Shown here in pieces: positions 43,294-51,788 of a DNA stretch of 61,777 nt; within the stretch, counting starts at the first letter, position 1, and the number at the start of each line of letters is the position of its first letter. The notes below the pieces were generated by a model. The model searched no databases and was not told where the DNA came from. It saw only the letters and a list, made by a program, of their open reading frames with translations. The position numbers and the translations under genes are program-made. This DNA is from Paraburkholderia aspalathi (GTDB lineage: Bacteria > Pseudomonadota > Gammaproteobacteria > Burkholderiales > Burkholderiaceae): the NCBI RefSeq assembly GCF_900116445.1, contig NZ_FPBH01000047.1, positions 1-61,777 on the forward strand, in the 5' to 3' direction.

Positions 43294-44640
43294 TCACCCC
43301 GCCGCGCCCTCCATACGCCGCTTCGACCGTTGCGGATCGATCAACGCGAAACCTGCTGTACCCACGATCAGCAACAACGTGCCGGTTACCGCGAATCCGA
43401 TCTCATAGCCACGCACGTCGCCTGCGGCGCCGAGCAGCTTGCCCATCGCGACGGGGCCGATCAGTCCGGCGGTGGTAACGATCGAGTTGGTGATGGCGAG
43501 CAGGGCGCCGCGCCGTGCCGCCGGTGCGACTTCGGCGACTAGCATCGGGCCGAAGGTGAACGTCTGGATCGCCAACGCGCTGGCGAGTCCCATCAACGCC
43601 ACCTTGAGGAACGGCGGCGCACCGAGCAGCAGCGAGCAGTACGCCAAACCGCTCACCACGCATGCGGCACTGATCAGTTTGCCGCGCGCCACCTTCGACG
43701 GCACGCCGCGCTTGAGCATGCGATGCGAAGCCATCGCGAGCGCGATGCCGAGCGGGATCTGCGCCGCAACTTGCAGCGCGAACAACCAACCCGCCTGGGT
43801 CGCGCCAAAGCCAAGGCCGAGCCGGAAATACGCAGGCACCCAGGTGAAGCCAATCGCGATCACCGCATAGCCAACAAAGCATTGCAGCATCACGCCGATA
43901 ACCGTGCGGTCGCTCAGCATGCGCCGAAAGCGCAATGACGCAGCACGTGGACCGGCCGCTGCGGCGACAAACGCGGGTGACGGGTTGTGCTGACGATTAC
44001 CCGTCTTGCCCAGGCACAGCCACAAAACGGTCCAAACGATGCCGACGGCGCCGAGCGTGAGAAATGTCGCGTGCCAGTGCCACCGCTGCGAGATATAGGT
44101 AAGCAACGGCCCGGCGATGATGACGCCCGCAGTCGCCCCTTGTTGCACGATGGCCGTGGGCAGATTGCGTTCGTGGTCGTCGAACCAGGTGTAGACCACA
44201 TGCAGTGCGAGCGGCGAGGCCGGTCCTTCGCCCGCCCCCAGCAGAACGCGACACAGCAGCAGCACGGCAAAGCTCGTCGGCCATGCGAGCGGCAACTGCG
44301 CGACCGCCCAGATCAACGCAAGCGCGGCGAGCAGCCATTTCATATTGACGCGGTCGGCGATCAGACCGACGGCGATACCCGAGATCGAGAACAACAGGAA
44401 AAACGCGCTGCCGACGAGGCCGAACTGACTGTGCGTCAACTGCATGTCATGCATTAGCGGGATCGCGACAAGACCGAGCACGGCCTTGTCGGCGAAGTTG
44501 ATCAGCATGAACAGGAACAGCGAGGCGACGATCACCCAGCGGCGTCCTTGCGCGGTCTCGCGAGCCTGGGTGGGATAAGCCGACGCTGTGTCGGCGGCTA
44601 GCGCCGTGCAGCGCTTCGTGCTGCTGAGGAAAGTGGGCAA
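43294..44640 (-). CDS. MFS transporter, anion/cation symporter-like
   Basis: 448 residues with about twelve hydrophobic helices. NFADKAVLGLVAIPLMHD and IADRVNMKWLL (loop 2-3) place it in the major facilitator superfamily, nearest the ACS group that takes up organic anions such as tartrate or hexuronate. The start is TTG at 44640, selected because GGAG lies seven bases upstream; the ATG at 44653 is in another frame. It is divergent from a LysR gene over 102 bases, so LysR probably controls it. Confidence 0.85.
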   Translation of the reverse strand: MPTFLSSTKRCTALAADTASAYPTQARETAQGRRWVIVASLFLFMLINFADKAVLGLVAIPLMHDMQLTHSQFGLVGSAFFLLFSISGIAVGLIADRVNMKWLLAALALIWAVAQLPLAWPTSFAVLLLCRVLLGAGEGPASPLALHVVYTWFDDHERNLPTAIVQQGATAGVIIAGPLLTYISQRWHWHATFLTLGAVGIVWTVLWLCLGKTGNRQHNPSPAFVAAAAGPRAASLRFRRMLSDRTVIGVMLQCFVGYAVIAIGFTWVPAYFRLGLGFGATQAGWLFALQVAAQIPLGIALAMASHRMLKRGVPSKVARGKLISAACVVSGLAYCSLLLGAPPFLKVALMGLASALAIQTFTFGPMLVAEVAPAARRGALLAITNSIVTTAGLIGPVAMGKLLGAAGDVRGYEIGFAVTGTLLLIVGTAGFALIDPQRSKRRMEGAAG

Positions 44641-44693
44641 AAGGTGTCTCCATTTCTGGCGCGGGGCGCTGGGTTTTCGCCCATTTGAGGTGG

Positions 44694-44710
44694 TATAACT
44701 GAATTGTTCA
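44694..44710. promoter_or_regulatory. Candidate -10 and inverted repeat in the MFS/LysR region
   Basis: TATAAC (44694-44699) sits next to TGAA-TTG-TTCA (44700-44710), in the 102-base divergent region. The repeat could be a LysR half-site pair or the LysR promoter; neither has a strong -35. Confidence 0.35.
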
Positions 44711-44742
44711 AGTGCATTCTCGTTATCGGGAGCTTGCAAACT

Positions 44743-45699
44743 ATGCATGAGGTCAATTCCCGCCGCCTTACCCATCTGATCGCGCTCGCCGAGGAAGGCA
44801 GCTTTGCACGCGCGGCAGAGCGGGTTCATTTGAGCCAGCCCGCATTGAGCCGCAGCATTCAGGCGCTCGAAGAGGAAGTCGGCATGAAATTGTTCGACCG
44901 CGCCGCGCGCGGCGTCGCGATGACGGCGGCCGGGCGGCTGCTGGTCGAGCGCGCCCGGCGCGTGCTGTTCGAAACGCGCTGCCTGTTCCGCGACGTCGAA
45001 TTGCTGAAGGCGCATGAACTCGGCGAGGTGCGCATCGGCCTCGGGCCTTACGCGGCGGTGGTGCTGCTGCCAGACCTGCTGGTGGAGTTCTCGCGGCGCT
45101 TTCCGAAGATCAAGGTGTCGATTGAACTCGGCGAAGGCGATGCGCTGTTCGCCAAGCTGCGCGCCGAGCAGGTCGATTTTCTTGTCACCGACCGCCGTGT
45201 GCCGCCCGTCACGCCCGATGTCACGTTGCAGCGTCTGCCGCGTCACGAGGGCGGCTGGTTCGCGCGGCCGGACCATCCGCTGTTTGCGCGCGGCACGGTG
45301 CAGCTTGCGGCGTTGCGTGAGTTCCCGCTGGTCTCGGTGACCTTGCCCGCATTCATGAAGGACGCCCTGCACCGCCTGCTCAAGTACCGCGCGCATGAGC
45401 AGATTCCGTTGCAGATCGAATGTAACGACGTGGCGGTACTGAAGGACGTCGTGGCGCAGACCGATGCCGTGCTGTTTTCCACGGCGTCCGCGGTGCGGCG
45501 CGATCTGGAGATGCAGCGGCTGGCGCGCATTCCGCTCGTCAATCCGCCGCGTCTCGCGCTGGAATTCGCGCTGGTGTATCTGGCCGAGCGCACGCCTTCG
45601 CCCGCCGCGTATTCCGCGTTGGGACTCGCCGAACAGGTGATGGAGGACGCCAACCGCGCCGCGCGGGGCTTGCTGCATCCCGAGTCATTGGCGACGTGA
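44743..45699 (+). CDS. LysR-type regulator divergent from the MFS gene
   Basis: 318 residues. The HTH lies near 5-60 (LIALAEEGSFARAAERVHLS, QPALSRSIQALEEEVGMKLF) and the PBP2 domain follows (~90-300; GLGPYAAVVLLPDLLVEF). The ATG at 44743 is favoured over a TTG at 44704. LysR regulators often act on the divergent neighbour, here the MFS permease. It may also affect the porin; effector unknown. Confidence 0.92.
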   Translation: MHEVNSRRLTHLIALAEEGSFARAAERVHLSQPALSRSIQALEEEVGMKLFDRAARGVAMTAAGRLLVERARRVLFETRCLFRDVELLKAHELGEVRIGLGPYAAVVLLPDLLVEFSRRFPKIKVSIELGEGDALFAKLRAEQVDFLVTDRRVPPVTPDVTLQRLPRHEGGWFARPDHPLFARGTVQLAALREFPLVSVTLPAFMKDALHRLLKYRAHEQIPLQIECNDVAVLKDVVAQTDAVLFSTASAVRRDLEMQRLARIPLVNPPRLALEFALVYLAERTPSPAAYSALGLAEQVMEDANRAARGLLHPESLAT

Positions 45700-45763
45700 A
45701 TGGACCGCTGAACTGTTGGTCGGTTGATCGCATGACCGGCCCTCGTGATTACCCTGGATGCGG

Positions 45764-45792
45764 TTGACACAGCGATCCCAATCGCGGACGAT
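45764..45792 (+). promoter_or_regulatory. Candidate promoter of the TetR gene (alkylsulfatase locus)
   Basis: A consensus TTGACA (45764-45769), 17-base spacer, then GACGAT (45787-45792), whose A2, A5 and T6 match the -10. The palindromic operator starts at the very next base, so a bound repressor would cover the start site. Confidence 0.55.
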
Positions 45793-45810
45793 CCGGAATC
45801 AGGATTCCGG
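45793..45810. promoter_or_regulatory. Operator 1: palindrome before the TetR gene
   Basis: CCGGAATC-AG-GATTCCGG, a perfect 8-bp inverted repeat with a 2-base centre. It lies directly downstream of the candidate -10, 52 bases before the TetR start. A second, nearly identical site precedes the alkylsulfatase gene (46569-46586). Confidence 0.75.
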
Positions 45811-45862
45811 TTTGCCGTGAATCTTCAATTTTTCAGAACAGCGAACCGAGGCTGAACACCGC

Positions 45863-46552
45863 ATGACGACGACTTCACCGCGCGGCCGCGAAGCGCAGCC
45901 CAGCGCCATCGCCGCGCCACGTCAGACGCGCAGTCAGCAAGGGCTCGTTCGCATGCTGCAAGCCGGACGCGAGTTGATCGAAGCGAGCGGCAATCTCGAC
46001 GATCTGTCGATCAACGACATCGTCGAGCGTGCAGGTACGTCGATCGGCGCGTTCTATCGGCGCTTCGACAACAAGGACAGTTTCTTCGAAGTCGTCCAGG
46101 ACGCGGCGATGCAGGAGGGGCTCGCGCACGTACGCGAGACCGTCGAGCGTGATCCGGCCTGGCGTTCGAACGACGCGGGCACGCTTGCCGACGCCGTCAT
46201 TTCGTTTTACGTGATGACGTTCCGGCGCAATCGCGGGTTGTATCACGCGTCGTTACTGCGGGCGTCGCAGCGTAAAGCCAACTGGGACGCCGTGAAATCG
46301 ACCAATCACGAGGTGCTGGCGATGATCGTGCCGCGTCTCGTTAGCGCGCTGGCAAAGTCGCGAGGCATTAAGGCCGGCGGCGACGCGATCCAGTCGCTCG
46401 AATTCGAAGTGCGCGCCACCCTGCAAATGATCCTCGGCATGCTGGTCAACAGCGTGCTGAACGACCCGGGTCCGTTGTCGCTCTCCAGCCGGCAACTGCG
46501 GTCATGGCTGCAAATCCGGGTGCGGCGTTGCCTTGGTTTGCCGGACGGCTGA
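45863..46552 (+). CDS. TetR family regulator of the alkylsulfatase gene
   Basis: 229 residues. The HTH is at ~25-75 (DLSINDIVERAGTSIGAFYR and RFDNKDSFF); the C-terminal domain (~95-225) is helical and unlike that of the TetR at 15861. It is transcribed toward the alkylsulfatase gene, 109 bases apart. Both flanks carry the same palindrome, so autorepression plus control of the sulfatase is likely. An alkyl sulfate or alcohol is a reasonable guess for the effector. Confidence 0.9.
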   Translation: MTTTSPRGREAQPSAIAAPRQTRSQQGLVRMLQAGRELIEASGNLDDLSINDIVERAGTSIGAFYRRFDNKDSFFEVVQDAAMQEGLAHVRETVERDPAWRSNDAGTLADAVISFYVMTFRRNRGLYHASLLRASQRKANWDAVKSTNHEVLAMIVPRLVSALAKSRGIKAGGDAIQSLEFEVRATLQMILGMLVNSVLNDPGPLSLSSRQLRSWLQIRVRRCLGLPDG

Positions 46553-46568
46553 TTTTTTTGCCTAGAAA

Positions 46569-46586
46569 TCGGAATCAGAATTCCGG
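46569..46586. promoter_or_regulatory. Operator 2: palindrome before the alkylsulfatase gene
   Basis: TCGGAATC-AG-AATTCCGG, matching operator 1 at 16 of 18 positions. It sits 16 bases after the TetR stop and 76 before the alkylsulfatase start. The match extends outward with AGAA to the left and TTCT to the right, giving a longer inverted repeat. No good -10/-35 could be assigned. Confidence 0.75.
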
Positions 46587-46661
46587 TTCTATTAATCAAG
46601 AACAAATACAGATGCCGCGCGAGTGCCATTCTGCGCGGACAAATATTCAAGGAGACACCGC

Positions 46662-48482
46662 ATGAGTTCATGTTGCCCCGAACGGGTCCGCAATCCCGCC
46701 TTCGATGCGCCGCATATCGGCGAACCGCTGGACGTCGCGTTCGACGCCGGCGTCAATCTCGCCTACGCCGTCGCCGCACCAACCGTGCCGCCGCGCCTGA
46801 CCGAACACTCGCGGCGCATGGCGCAGCGTATCTATCGTGTCGCCGAACGCGTGTATTGCGCGGTCGGCTACGCGATCGCGAACATCATCTTCGTGGTGGG
46901 TGACGACGGCATCGTGGTCATCGATGCGACTGAGGCGGTGTCCGCTGCGAAGCGCATCTATGAGGACTTCTGCGCGATCGATCCGCGTCATGCCGAGCTG
47001 CCGGTCAAGGCCGTCGTCTATACGCATAATCACACGGACCACACCGGCGGCGTGCGCGCTTTCGTCGATGAGGCCGCGCTCGAGGCGGGCAGCGTCGAGA
47101 TCATCGCGCATCGCTCGTTGATGGATACCGTAATCAACAACGCGAACCTCGTCGCACCGATTCTCGCCACACGTTCGGCCTACAGCTTCGGCACACTGTT
47201 GCCGGCCGGCGCGACCGGCAAGGTCAACGCGGGCATCGGGCCGGTGCTGATCGCCGAGCCGGCGAGCTTCTTTGCGCCGACCCGCGTGTTCGACGACAAG
47301 CTCGATATCGCGCTGGCCGGCGTGCGTTTCGAGTTCCGCTACGCGCCTTCCGAAGCCGACGACGAAATCGTCATGTGGTTGCCCGAGCTTGGCGTGCTGC
47401 TGTCGGCGGAAGTGATCCAGGGCGAATGTCTCGCGAACGTGCATACGCTGCGCGGCACGCGTTATCGCGACCCGGTGCGTTGGTATCAGACCATCGATAT
47501 GATGCGCGGCTTCAACGCGGCGCATATGGTGCCGGCGCATGGCCGTCCGGTATCGGGCGCGCAGTATGTCGCCGAGGTGCTGTGCGTGTATCGCGACGCC
47601 ATCCAGTTCATCCACGATCAGACCATTCGCCACATGAACTTCGGCATGAGCCCGGACGAACTTGCTGAGGCGATTCCAGCGCTGCCACCGCATCTCGCGG
47701 AGCATGCGTGGCTTGGCGAGTACTACGGCACGGTCAAGCATTCGGTGCGGCAGGTGTACAACGGTCAGCTCGGCTGGTTCGATGGCGATCCGGCGTCGCT
47801 CGATCCGCTGCCGCGTGCTGAACGTTCGCAGCGCATGGTGAAGATGATGGGCGGCGTGGAGGCGGTACGCGCCGCTGCGCGTATCGCCCTGGGTGACGGC
47901 GACTGGCGCTGGGCCGCGGAACTGGTCACGCTGCTGGTGCGCCTCGATACAAGCGACACTGACGCTCGCAGCATCAAGGCGAGCGCGTTGCGCGAGCTGG
48001 GCTACCGCACGGTGAATACCAACTGGCGCAACTGGTATCTGAGCGCGGCGCGCGAACTCGAACACGCCTACGACGAACTGCCGTTCGCGGGCAGCTCGAG
48101 CCTCGCCTCGACGGACGTGTTGCGCGCCCAACCGCTGCGCAATGTGTTCCAGCGCTTTAGCGTGAACGTAGATCCGGAACGTTGCGCCGATGTGCAGATG
48201 ACACTCGCATTCCGCGTGACGGATCGCAACGAAACGCATGCGCTCGAATTGCGGCGTGGCGTGTTGCAGATTCACGAGCGCACACCATCGGCGATCGATG
48301 TTCAACTCGCGCTGGAAACCAGCACCCTGTACGGCATGTTGCGCGACATGGCGTCGCAGTTGCCCAAGTGCATCGAGAACGGCACAGTAGTACTGGAGCG
48401 CGGCACGGCCGAGCTGTTGCGCAGATTCTTCGATTGCTTCGACCGGCCCGCGCAGCGTATGCCCGCACTCACTACGCGATAG
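46662..48482 (+). CDS. Class III (SdsA1/BDS1-like) alkyl sulfatase
   Basis: 606 residues. A metallo-beta-lactamase domain (~60-330) holds the zinc motif THNHTDH with H122, H124, D126 and H127, and later SAEVIQGECLANVHTLRG and HMVPAHGRPVSG. An alkyl-sulfatase dimerisation domain (~345-480) and an SCP2-like C-terminal domain (~490-600) follow, the SdsA1 order. Such enzymes release sulfate from primary alkyl sulfates such as SDS, making fatty alcohol. There is no signal peptide, unlike SdsA1, so a cytoplasmic site is likely. RBS AAGGAGACACCGC is strong. Confidence 0.93.
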   Translation: MSSCCPERVRNPAFDAPHIGEPLDVAFDAGVNLAYAVAAPTVPPRLTEHSRRMAQRIYRVAERVYCAVGYAIANIIFVVGDDGIVVIDATEAVSAAKRIYEDFCAIDPRHAELPVKAVVYTHNHTDHTGGVRAFVDEAALEAGSVEIIAHRSLMDTVINNANLVAPILATRSAYSFGTLLPAGATGKVNAGIGPVLIAEPASFFAPTRVFDDKLDIALAGVRFEFRYAPSEADDEIVMWLPELGVLLSAEVIQGECLANVHTLRGTRYRDPVRWYQTIDMMRGFNAAHMVPAHGRPVSGAQYVAEVLCVYRDAIQFIHDQTIRHMNFGMSPDELAEAIPALPPHLAEHAWLGEYYGTVKHSVRQVYNGQLGWFDGDPASLDPLPRAERSQRMVKMMGGVEAVRAAARIALGDGDWRWAAELVTLLVRLDTSDTDARSIKASALRELGYRTVNTNWRNWYLSAARELEHAYDELPFAGSSSLASTDVLRAQPLRNVFQRFSVNVDPERCADVQMTLAFRVTDRNETHALELRRGVLQIHERTPSAIDVQLALETSTLYGMLRDMASQLPKCIENGTVVLERGTAELLRRFFDCFDRPAQRMPALTTR

Positions 48483-48598
48483 AAGCGGCTCGCATCGGCG
48501 TATCGGCGCAGCACCGAAAACGGCTGCGGCGCTCCCTGCAGCGCAGCGTGATTCCGGGTACATTGTCGTTCTCGACATCACGCACTTGGGAGTACACG

Positions 48599-48985
48599 AT
48601 GCGCCTGCTTCACACCATGCTCCGGGTCGGCGACCTGGACCGTTCGATTGCGTTCTACACCGAGCTGCTTGGGATGAAATTGCTGCGCCGCGACGATTAT
48701 CCGGAAGGCAAATTCACGCTGGCTTTCGTCGGCTATGAAGACGAACGCGACGGCACCGTTCTCGAACTCACGCACAACTGGGACACGCCGAAGTACGACC
48801 TCGGCTCCGGCTTTGGGCACCTCGCCGTCGAAGTCGCTGACGCGTACGCCGCCTGCGACAAGATCAAGGCCCAGGGCGGTAAGGTTGTCCGCGAAGCCGG
48901 TCCGATGAAACACGGCACCACCGTGATCGCTTTCGTCGAAGATCCGGACGGCTACAAGATCGAGTTTATCCAGAAGAAAAAGTGA
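48599..48985 (+). CDS. gloA: Lactoylglutathione lyase (glyoxalase I)
   Basis: 128 residues. All four metal ligands of the Ni/Co-type enzyme are at E. coli positions: H5, E56, H74 and E122. It converts the methylglyoxal-glutathione hemithioacetal to S-lactoylglutathione. The start ATG at 48599 fits the family MRLLHTMLRVGDLDRS. It lies 116 bases after the alkylsulfatase gene. Confidence 0.97.
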   Translation: MRLLHTMLRVGDLDRSIAFYTELLGMKLLRRDDYPEGKFTLAFVGYEDERDGTVLELTHNWDTPKYDLGSGFGHLAVEVADAYAACDKIKAQGGKVVREAGPMKHGTTVIAFVEDPDGYKIEFIQKKK

Positions 48986-49011
48986 CGTAAGCGGCCGGGC
49001 GAGGACACGCA

Positions 49012-49410
49012 ATGAATAACGGCAATCCCTACTTCAAAGAACTCGACGACATCCACGTCGAAATCCAGACTTTGTTCGACGGCTCCGCGGATCACGGCGC
49101 GCTGGATCGCATCATGGCGCGCTTCGCTCCGCAATTCACGCTGGTGATGCCGTCCGGTCTCGCACTGGACCACGCGGGCCTGCGCGAGATTTTTGCGAAG
49201 CTGAACGGCGCGCGCCCCGGCTCGCAGATCACGATTCGCGATATGGAGATCGTGTCCGAGTATCCGTCGGGCGCGGTGGTGAAATATCGGGAGTATCAAC
49301 GCGACAACGCGGGCAATGCGAACGTGCGGCGCTCGACGGCGGTGATGGATCTCGACGCGCACGGCAAGGTGACGTGGCGTCACCTGCAGGAAACTTTCTG
49401 CACGGAGTGA
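49012..49410 (+). CDS. NTF2-like (DUF4440/SnoaL-type) protein
   Basis: 132 residues. The cone-shaped NTF2 fold is suggested by IMARFAPQFTLVMPSG, the REIFAKLNGARPG helix and late beta strands AVVKYREYQRD and WRHLQETF. Such proteins range from ketosteroid-isomerase-like enzymes to binding proteins; no function is assigned. It starts 26 bases after gloA and is probably co-transcribed with it. A terminator follows it. Confidence 0.8.
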   Translation: MNNGNPYFKELDDIHVEIQTLFDGSADHGALDRIMARFAPQFTLVMPSGLALDHAGLREIFAKLNGARPGSQITIRDMEIVSEYPSGAVVKYREYQRDNAGNANVRRSTAVMDLDAHGKVTWRHLQETFCTE

Positions 49411-49424
49411 GTGCTGGGTTTCAG

Positions 49425-49457
49425 AAAGCTGGCGCTTCGCGTTGAGGCGCCGGCTTT
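49425..49457 (+). terminator. Terminator-like hairpin after the NTF2-like gene
   Basis: AAAGCTGGCGC (49425-49435) pairs with GCGCCGGCTTT (49447-49457), one G-T pair, 11-base loop. It ends in TTT only. It lies between converging genes and could serve both. Confidence 0.55.
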
Positions 49458-49489
49458 AAGTCCGCATGACCGAAGATGACCCGAAGGCC

Positions 49490-50380
49490 TCAAAGCGTCG
49501 GCAGCAATTCCGGCGGATGCGACTTCAACGTCTGCCGCGCTTCGCGGAATTCCGGAAAAATCGATTCGACTGTCTGCCAGAAGCGCGGACTGTGATTCAT
49601 CTCACGCAGATGCGCGAGTTCGTGCGCCACGACGTAATCGATAATCGACAGCGGGAAGTGAATCAGCCGCCAGTTCAGGCGGATTTTCCCATCGCTCGAA
49701 CAACTGCCCCAACGCGTGGCCGCAGAAGAGAGCGCATATGCGCGATAGTTGACGCCGAGCTTCTCGGCATAGATTGCAAGGCGCTCGCCGAACAGGCGCT
49801 TTGCTTCACCTTGCAGCCAGCCCTGCACACGATCCTTGATCTGCTGTGGGTCCGCTTGCAACGGCAGCGGCACTTGCAGTGCGGATTCATCCGCGTTGAA
49901 CGCGAGCGTGCCTTGCGGTGAACCGAGCTTCACGCGCACCGGTTGGCCGAGATACGGCACTTCCGCACCGTCTTTCCAGTCGACCTTGGGCAACGCACGC
50001 TGTTCGACACGCGTCTGCCATTCGATCAGCTTCGTAAAAATCCAGCGCTGCTTTTCGGTGATCGCGGTTTCGATATCGGCGAGCGTGACCCAACGTGGTG
50101 CGGTAATCATCAGGCCGGTGCTGTCGATCGCAAAGCCGATCGAGCGGCGCGCCGAGCGCTTGAGCGCATAGTGCAGCGTGCGCGAACCAATGGTGAGGCT
50201 GCGCAGCTTGGTGCCGTCCGGTGCGAGCGGCACGGCCGGCTGCTGCCCGCTCTGCGAGCCCGCTGATGGTGCGGAGGGTGTTGGGGACGACGACGTCGAC
50301 CCCGGCTCGGCGAAGAGCGGGAGATCGAGCTGCCGGTTATCGAGCGCCGCAGCGGGCTGCGACGTAGGAGACTTCTGCAT
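49490..50380 (-). CDS. YgjP/SprT-type zinc metalloprotease (DUF45)
   Basis: 296 residues. A Pro/Ser-rich N-terminus (~1-55) precedes the DUF45 domain with the zinc site YVVAHELAHLREMNHSPRFW (HELAH plus the third His) and WGSCSSDGKIRLNW. The physiological target is unknown. It belongs to a conserved Burkholderia block with plsC and gmhB. Start is ATG at 50380. Confidence 0.9.
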   Translation of the reverse strand: MQKSPTSQPAAALDNRQLDLPLFAEPGSTSSSPTPSAPSAGSQSGQQPAVPLAPDGTKLRSLTIGSRTLHYALKRSARRSIGFAIDSTGLMITAPRWVTLADIETAITEKQRWIFTKLIEWQTRVEQRALPKVDWKDGAEVPYLGQPVRVKLGSPQGTLAFNADESALQVPLPLQADPQQIKDRVQGWLQGEAKRLFGERLAIYAEKLGVNYRAYALSSAATRWGSCSSDGKIRLNWRLIHFPLSIIDYVVAHELAHLREMNHSPRFWQTVESIFPEFREARQTLKSHPPELLPTL

Positions 50381-50424
50381 CGGATTCGGCTTCGCGCAAA
50401 TGCGCCTTCGAGGGCGCGGGCGCG

Positions 50425-51183
50425 TCAGATTGGTGCGGCGGCGGAGCTGCTTTCCGCCGCGCGGTACGCAGTAGGATCGATGCGGCGCATTTCAGCTTCG
50501 ATCCACTGTTCGACGCGCGTGTTCACTTCATCGGGCGTGAGCCCCGTCGTGTCGATCGGCTTGCCGATCGACACTGTGACTATACCCGCATATTTGAGAA
50601 ACGAGTTGCGCGGCCATAGACGTCCGGCGTTGTGCGCGATCGGCACGACCGGCGCGCCGGTGGCAATCGCAAAACGCGCGCCGCCGGTTTTGTACTTGCC
50701 TTGCTTGCCGGTCGGCGTACGTGTGCCTTCCGGAAACATGATGACCCAGGCGCCTTCGGCCATGCGTTGCTTGCCTTGCTTGATGACGGATTCGAACGCG
50801 TACTTGCCTTCCTTGCGGTCGATATGGACCATTTTCAACATGCCCAATGCCCAGCCGAAAAACGGCACGTACAGCAGCTCGCGCTTGAACACGTAGCACA
50901 GCGGCCGCGGCATCAGTGCCGGAAACGCCAGCGTTTCCCAGGCTGATTGATGCTTCGACAGCAGCACGGCCGGACCGTTAGGCAGGTTCTCATAGCCCTC
51001 GATCTTGTAGCGGATGCCGTTCAGCCAGCGCACCGTGTGAAGCGTGGCGCGGCACCAGCCGGCCGCCATCCAGTAGCGATTGTCGGCGCGCATGAACGGG
51101 AACGCGATGAAGCACGCGGTTGCGTACGGCACCGTGAAGAGCACGAAGTAGATCAGCAGCAGCAAAGAACGGATGAAGCGCAT
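50425..51183 (-). CDS. plsC: 1-acyl-sn-glycerol-3-phosphate acyltransferase PlsC
   Basis: 252 residues. The N-terminus has hydrophobic segments (~5-30). The acyltransferase motifs are KHQSAWET, where H78-X4-E83 replaces the textbook H-X4-D, and FPEGTRT at 150-156. The enzyme makes phosphatidic acid from lysophosphatidic acid. H-X4-E is known in parts of this family, so activity is still expected. gmhB ends 40 bases upstream. Confidence 0.93.
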   Translation of the reverse strand: MRFIRSLLLLIYFVLFTVPYATACFIAFPFMRADNRYWMAAGWCRATLHTVRWLNGIRYKIEGYENLPNGPAVLLSKHQSAWETLAFPALMPRPLCYVFKRELLYVPFFGWALGMLKMVHIDRKEGKYAFESVIKQGKQRMAEGAWVIMFPEGTRTPTGKQGKYKTGGARFAIATGAPVVPIAHNAGRLWPRNSFLKYAGIVTVSIGKPIDTTGLTPDEVNTRVEQWIEAEMRRIDPTAYRAAESSSAAAPI

Positions 51184-51223
51184 CGGCGTGGTCGGTGAGA
51201 GTTGGGGACGCGCGTGGCGCGCG

Positions 51224-51778
51224 TCACTCGTGAGCGTCGGAAAGGAAGTCGAGTGCGAACGCGCGCAGGTCGTCGTGCACGCGCGTGCCCTCGGGCAAGC
51301 CGCCCGCTGCGAGCGTCTTGCGGCCTTTGCCGGTCAGCACCAGATGCGTCGGGTGGCCGAGCGAGGCGCCCGCTTGCAGGTCGCGCATCGCGTCGCCGAC
51401 CACCGGCGTATGGTGCGGATCGACTTCGAAACGTTCGGCGATCATCTTCAGCATGCCGGGTTTCGGTTTGCGGCATTCGCAGTGATCTTGCGCCGTGTGC
51501 GGGCAGAAGAACACGGCGTCGACGCGCCCGCCGACTGCCGCCGCCATGCGATGCATTTTCAGATGCATCGCATTGAGCGCGTTCATGTCGAAGAGACCCC
51601 GGCCGATGCCCGACTGGTTGGTCGCGACCGCCACGCGATAACCTGCCTGGTTGAGGCGCGCGATCGCTTCGAGCGAACCGGGCAGGGCAACCCATTCGTC
51701 CGGCGACTTGATGAACGCGTCGGAATCGACGTTGATCACGCCGTCGCGGTCGAGGATCACCACTTTTTTGGTCGGCAT
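51224..51778 (-). CDS. gmhB: D-glycero-beta-D-manno-heptose-1,7-bisphosphate 7-phosphatase GmhB
   Basis: 184 residues, HAD fold. Motif I is ILDRDGVIN; motif II VATNQSGIGRG; a zinc-binding loop with Cys/His (FFCPHTAQDHCECRKPKPG) is present, as in GmhB. It acts in ADP-heptose synthesis for LPS inner core. The gene lies 10 bases downstream of glyS. Confidence 0.95.
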   Translation of the reverse strand: MPTKKVVILDRDGVINVDSDAFIKSPDEWVALPGSLEAIARLNQAGYRVAVATNQSGIGRGLFDMNALNAMHLKMHRMAAAVGGRVDAVFFCPHTAQDHCECRKPKPGMLKMIAERFEVDPHHTPVVGDAMRDLQAGASLGHPTHLVLTGKGRKTLAAGGLPEGTRVHDDLRAFALDFLSDAHE

Positions 51779-51788
51779 GGCGCGGGGC

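Noticed and set aside
44447..44653. An alternative frame beginning ATGGAGACACC at the MFS N-terminus
   Set aside because: It ends after 68 codons and its protein is not transporter-like; the TTG frame holds the whole MFS sequence.
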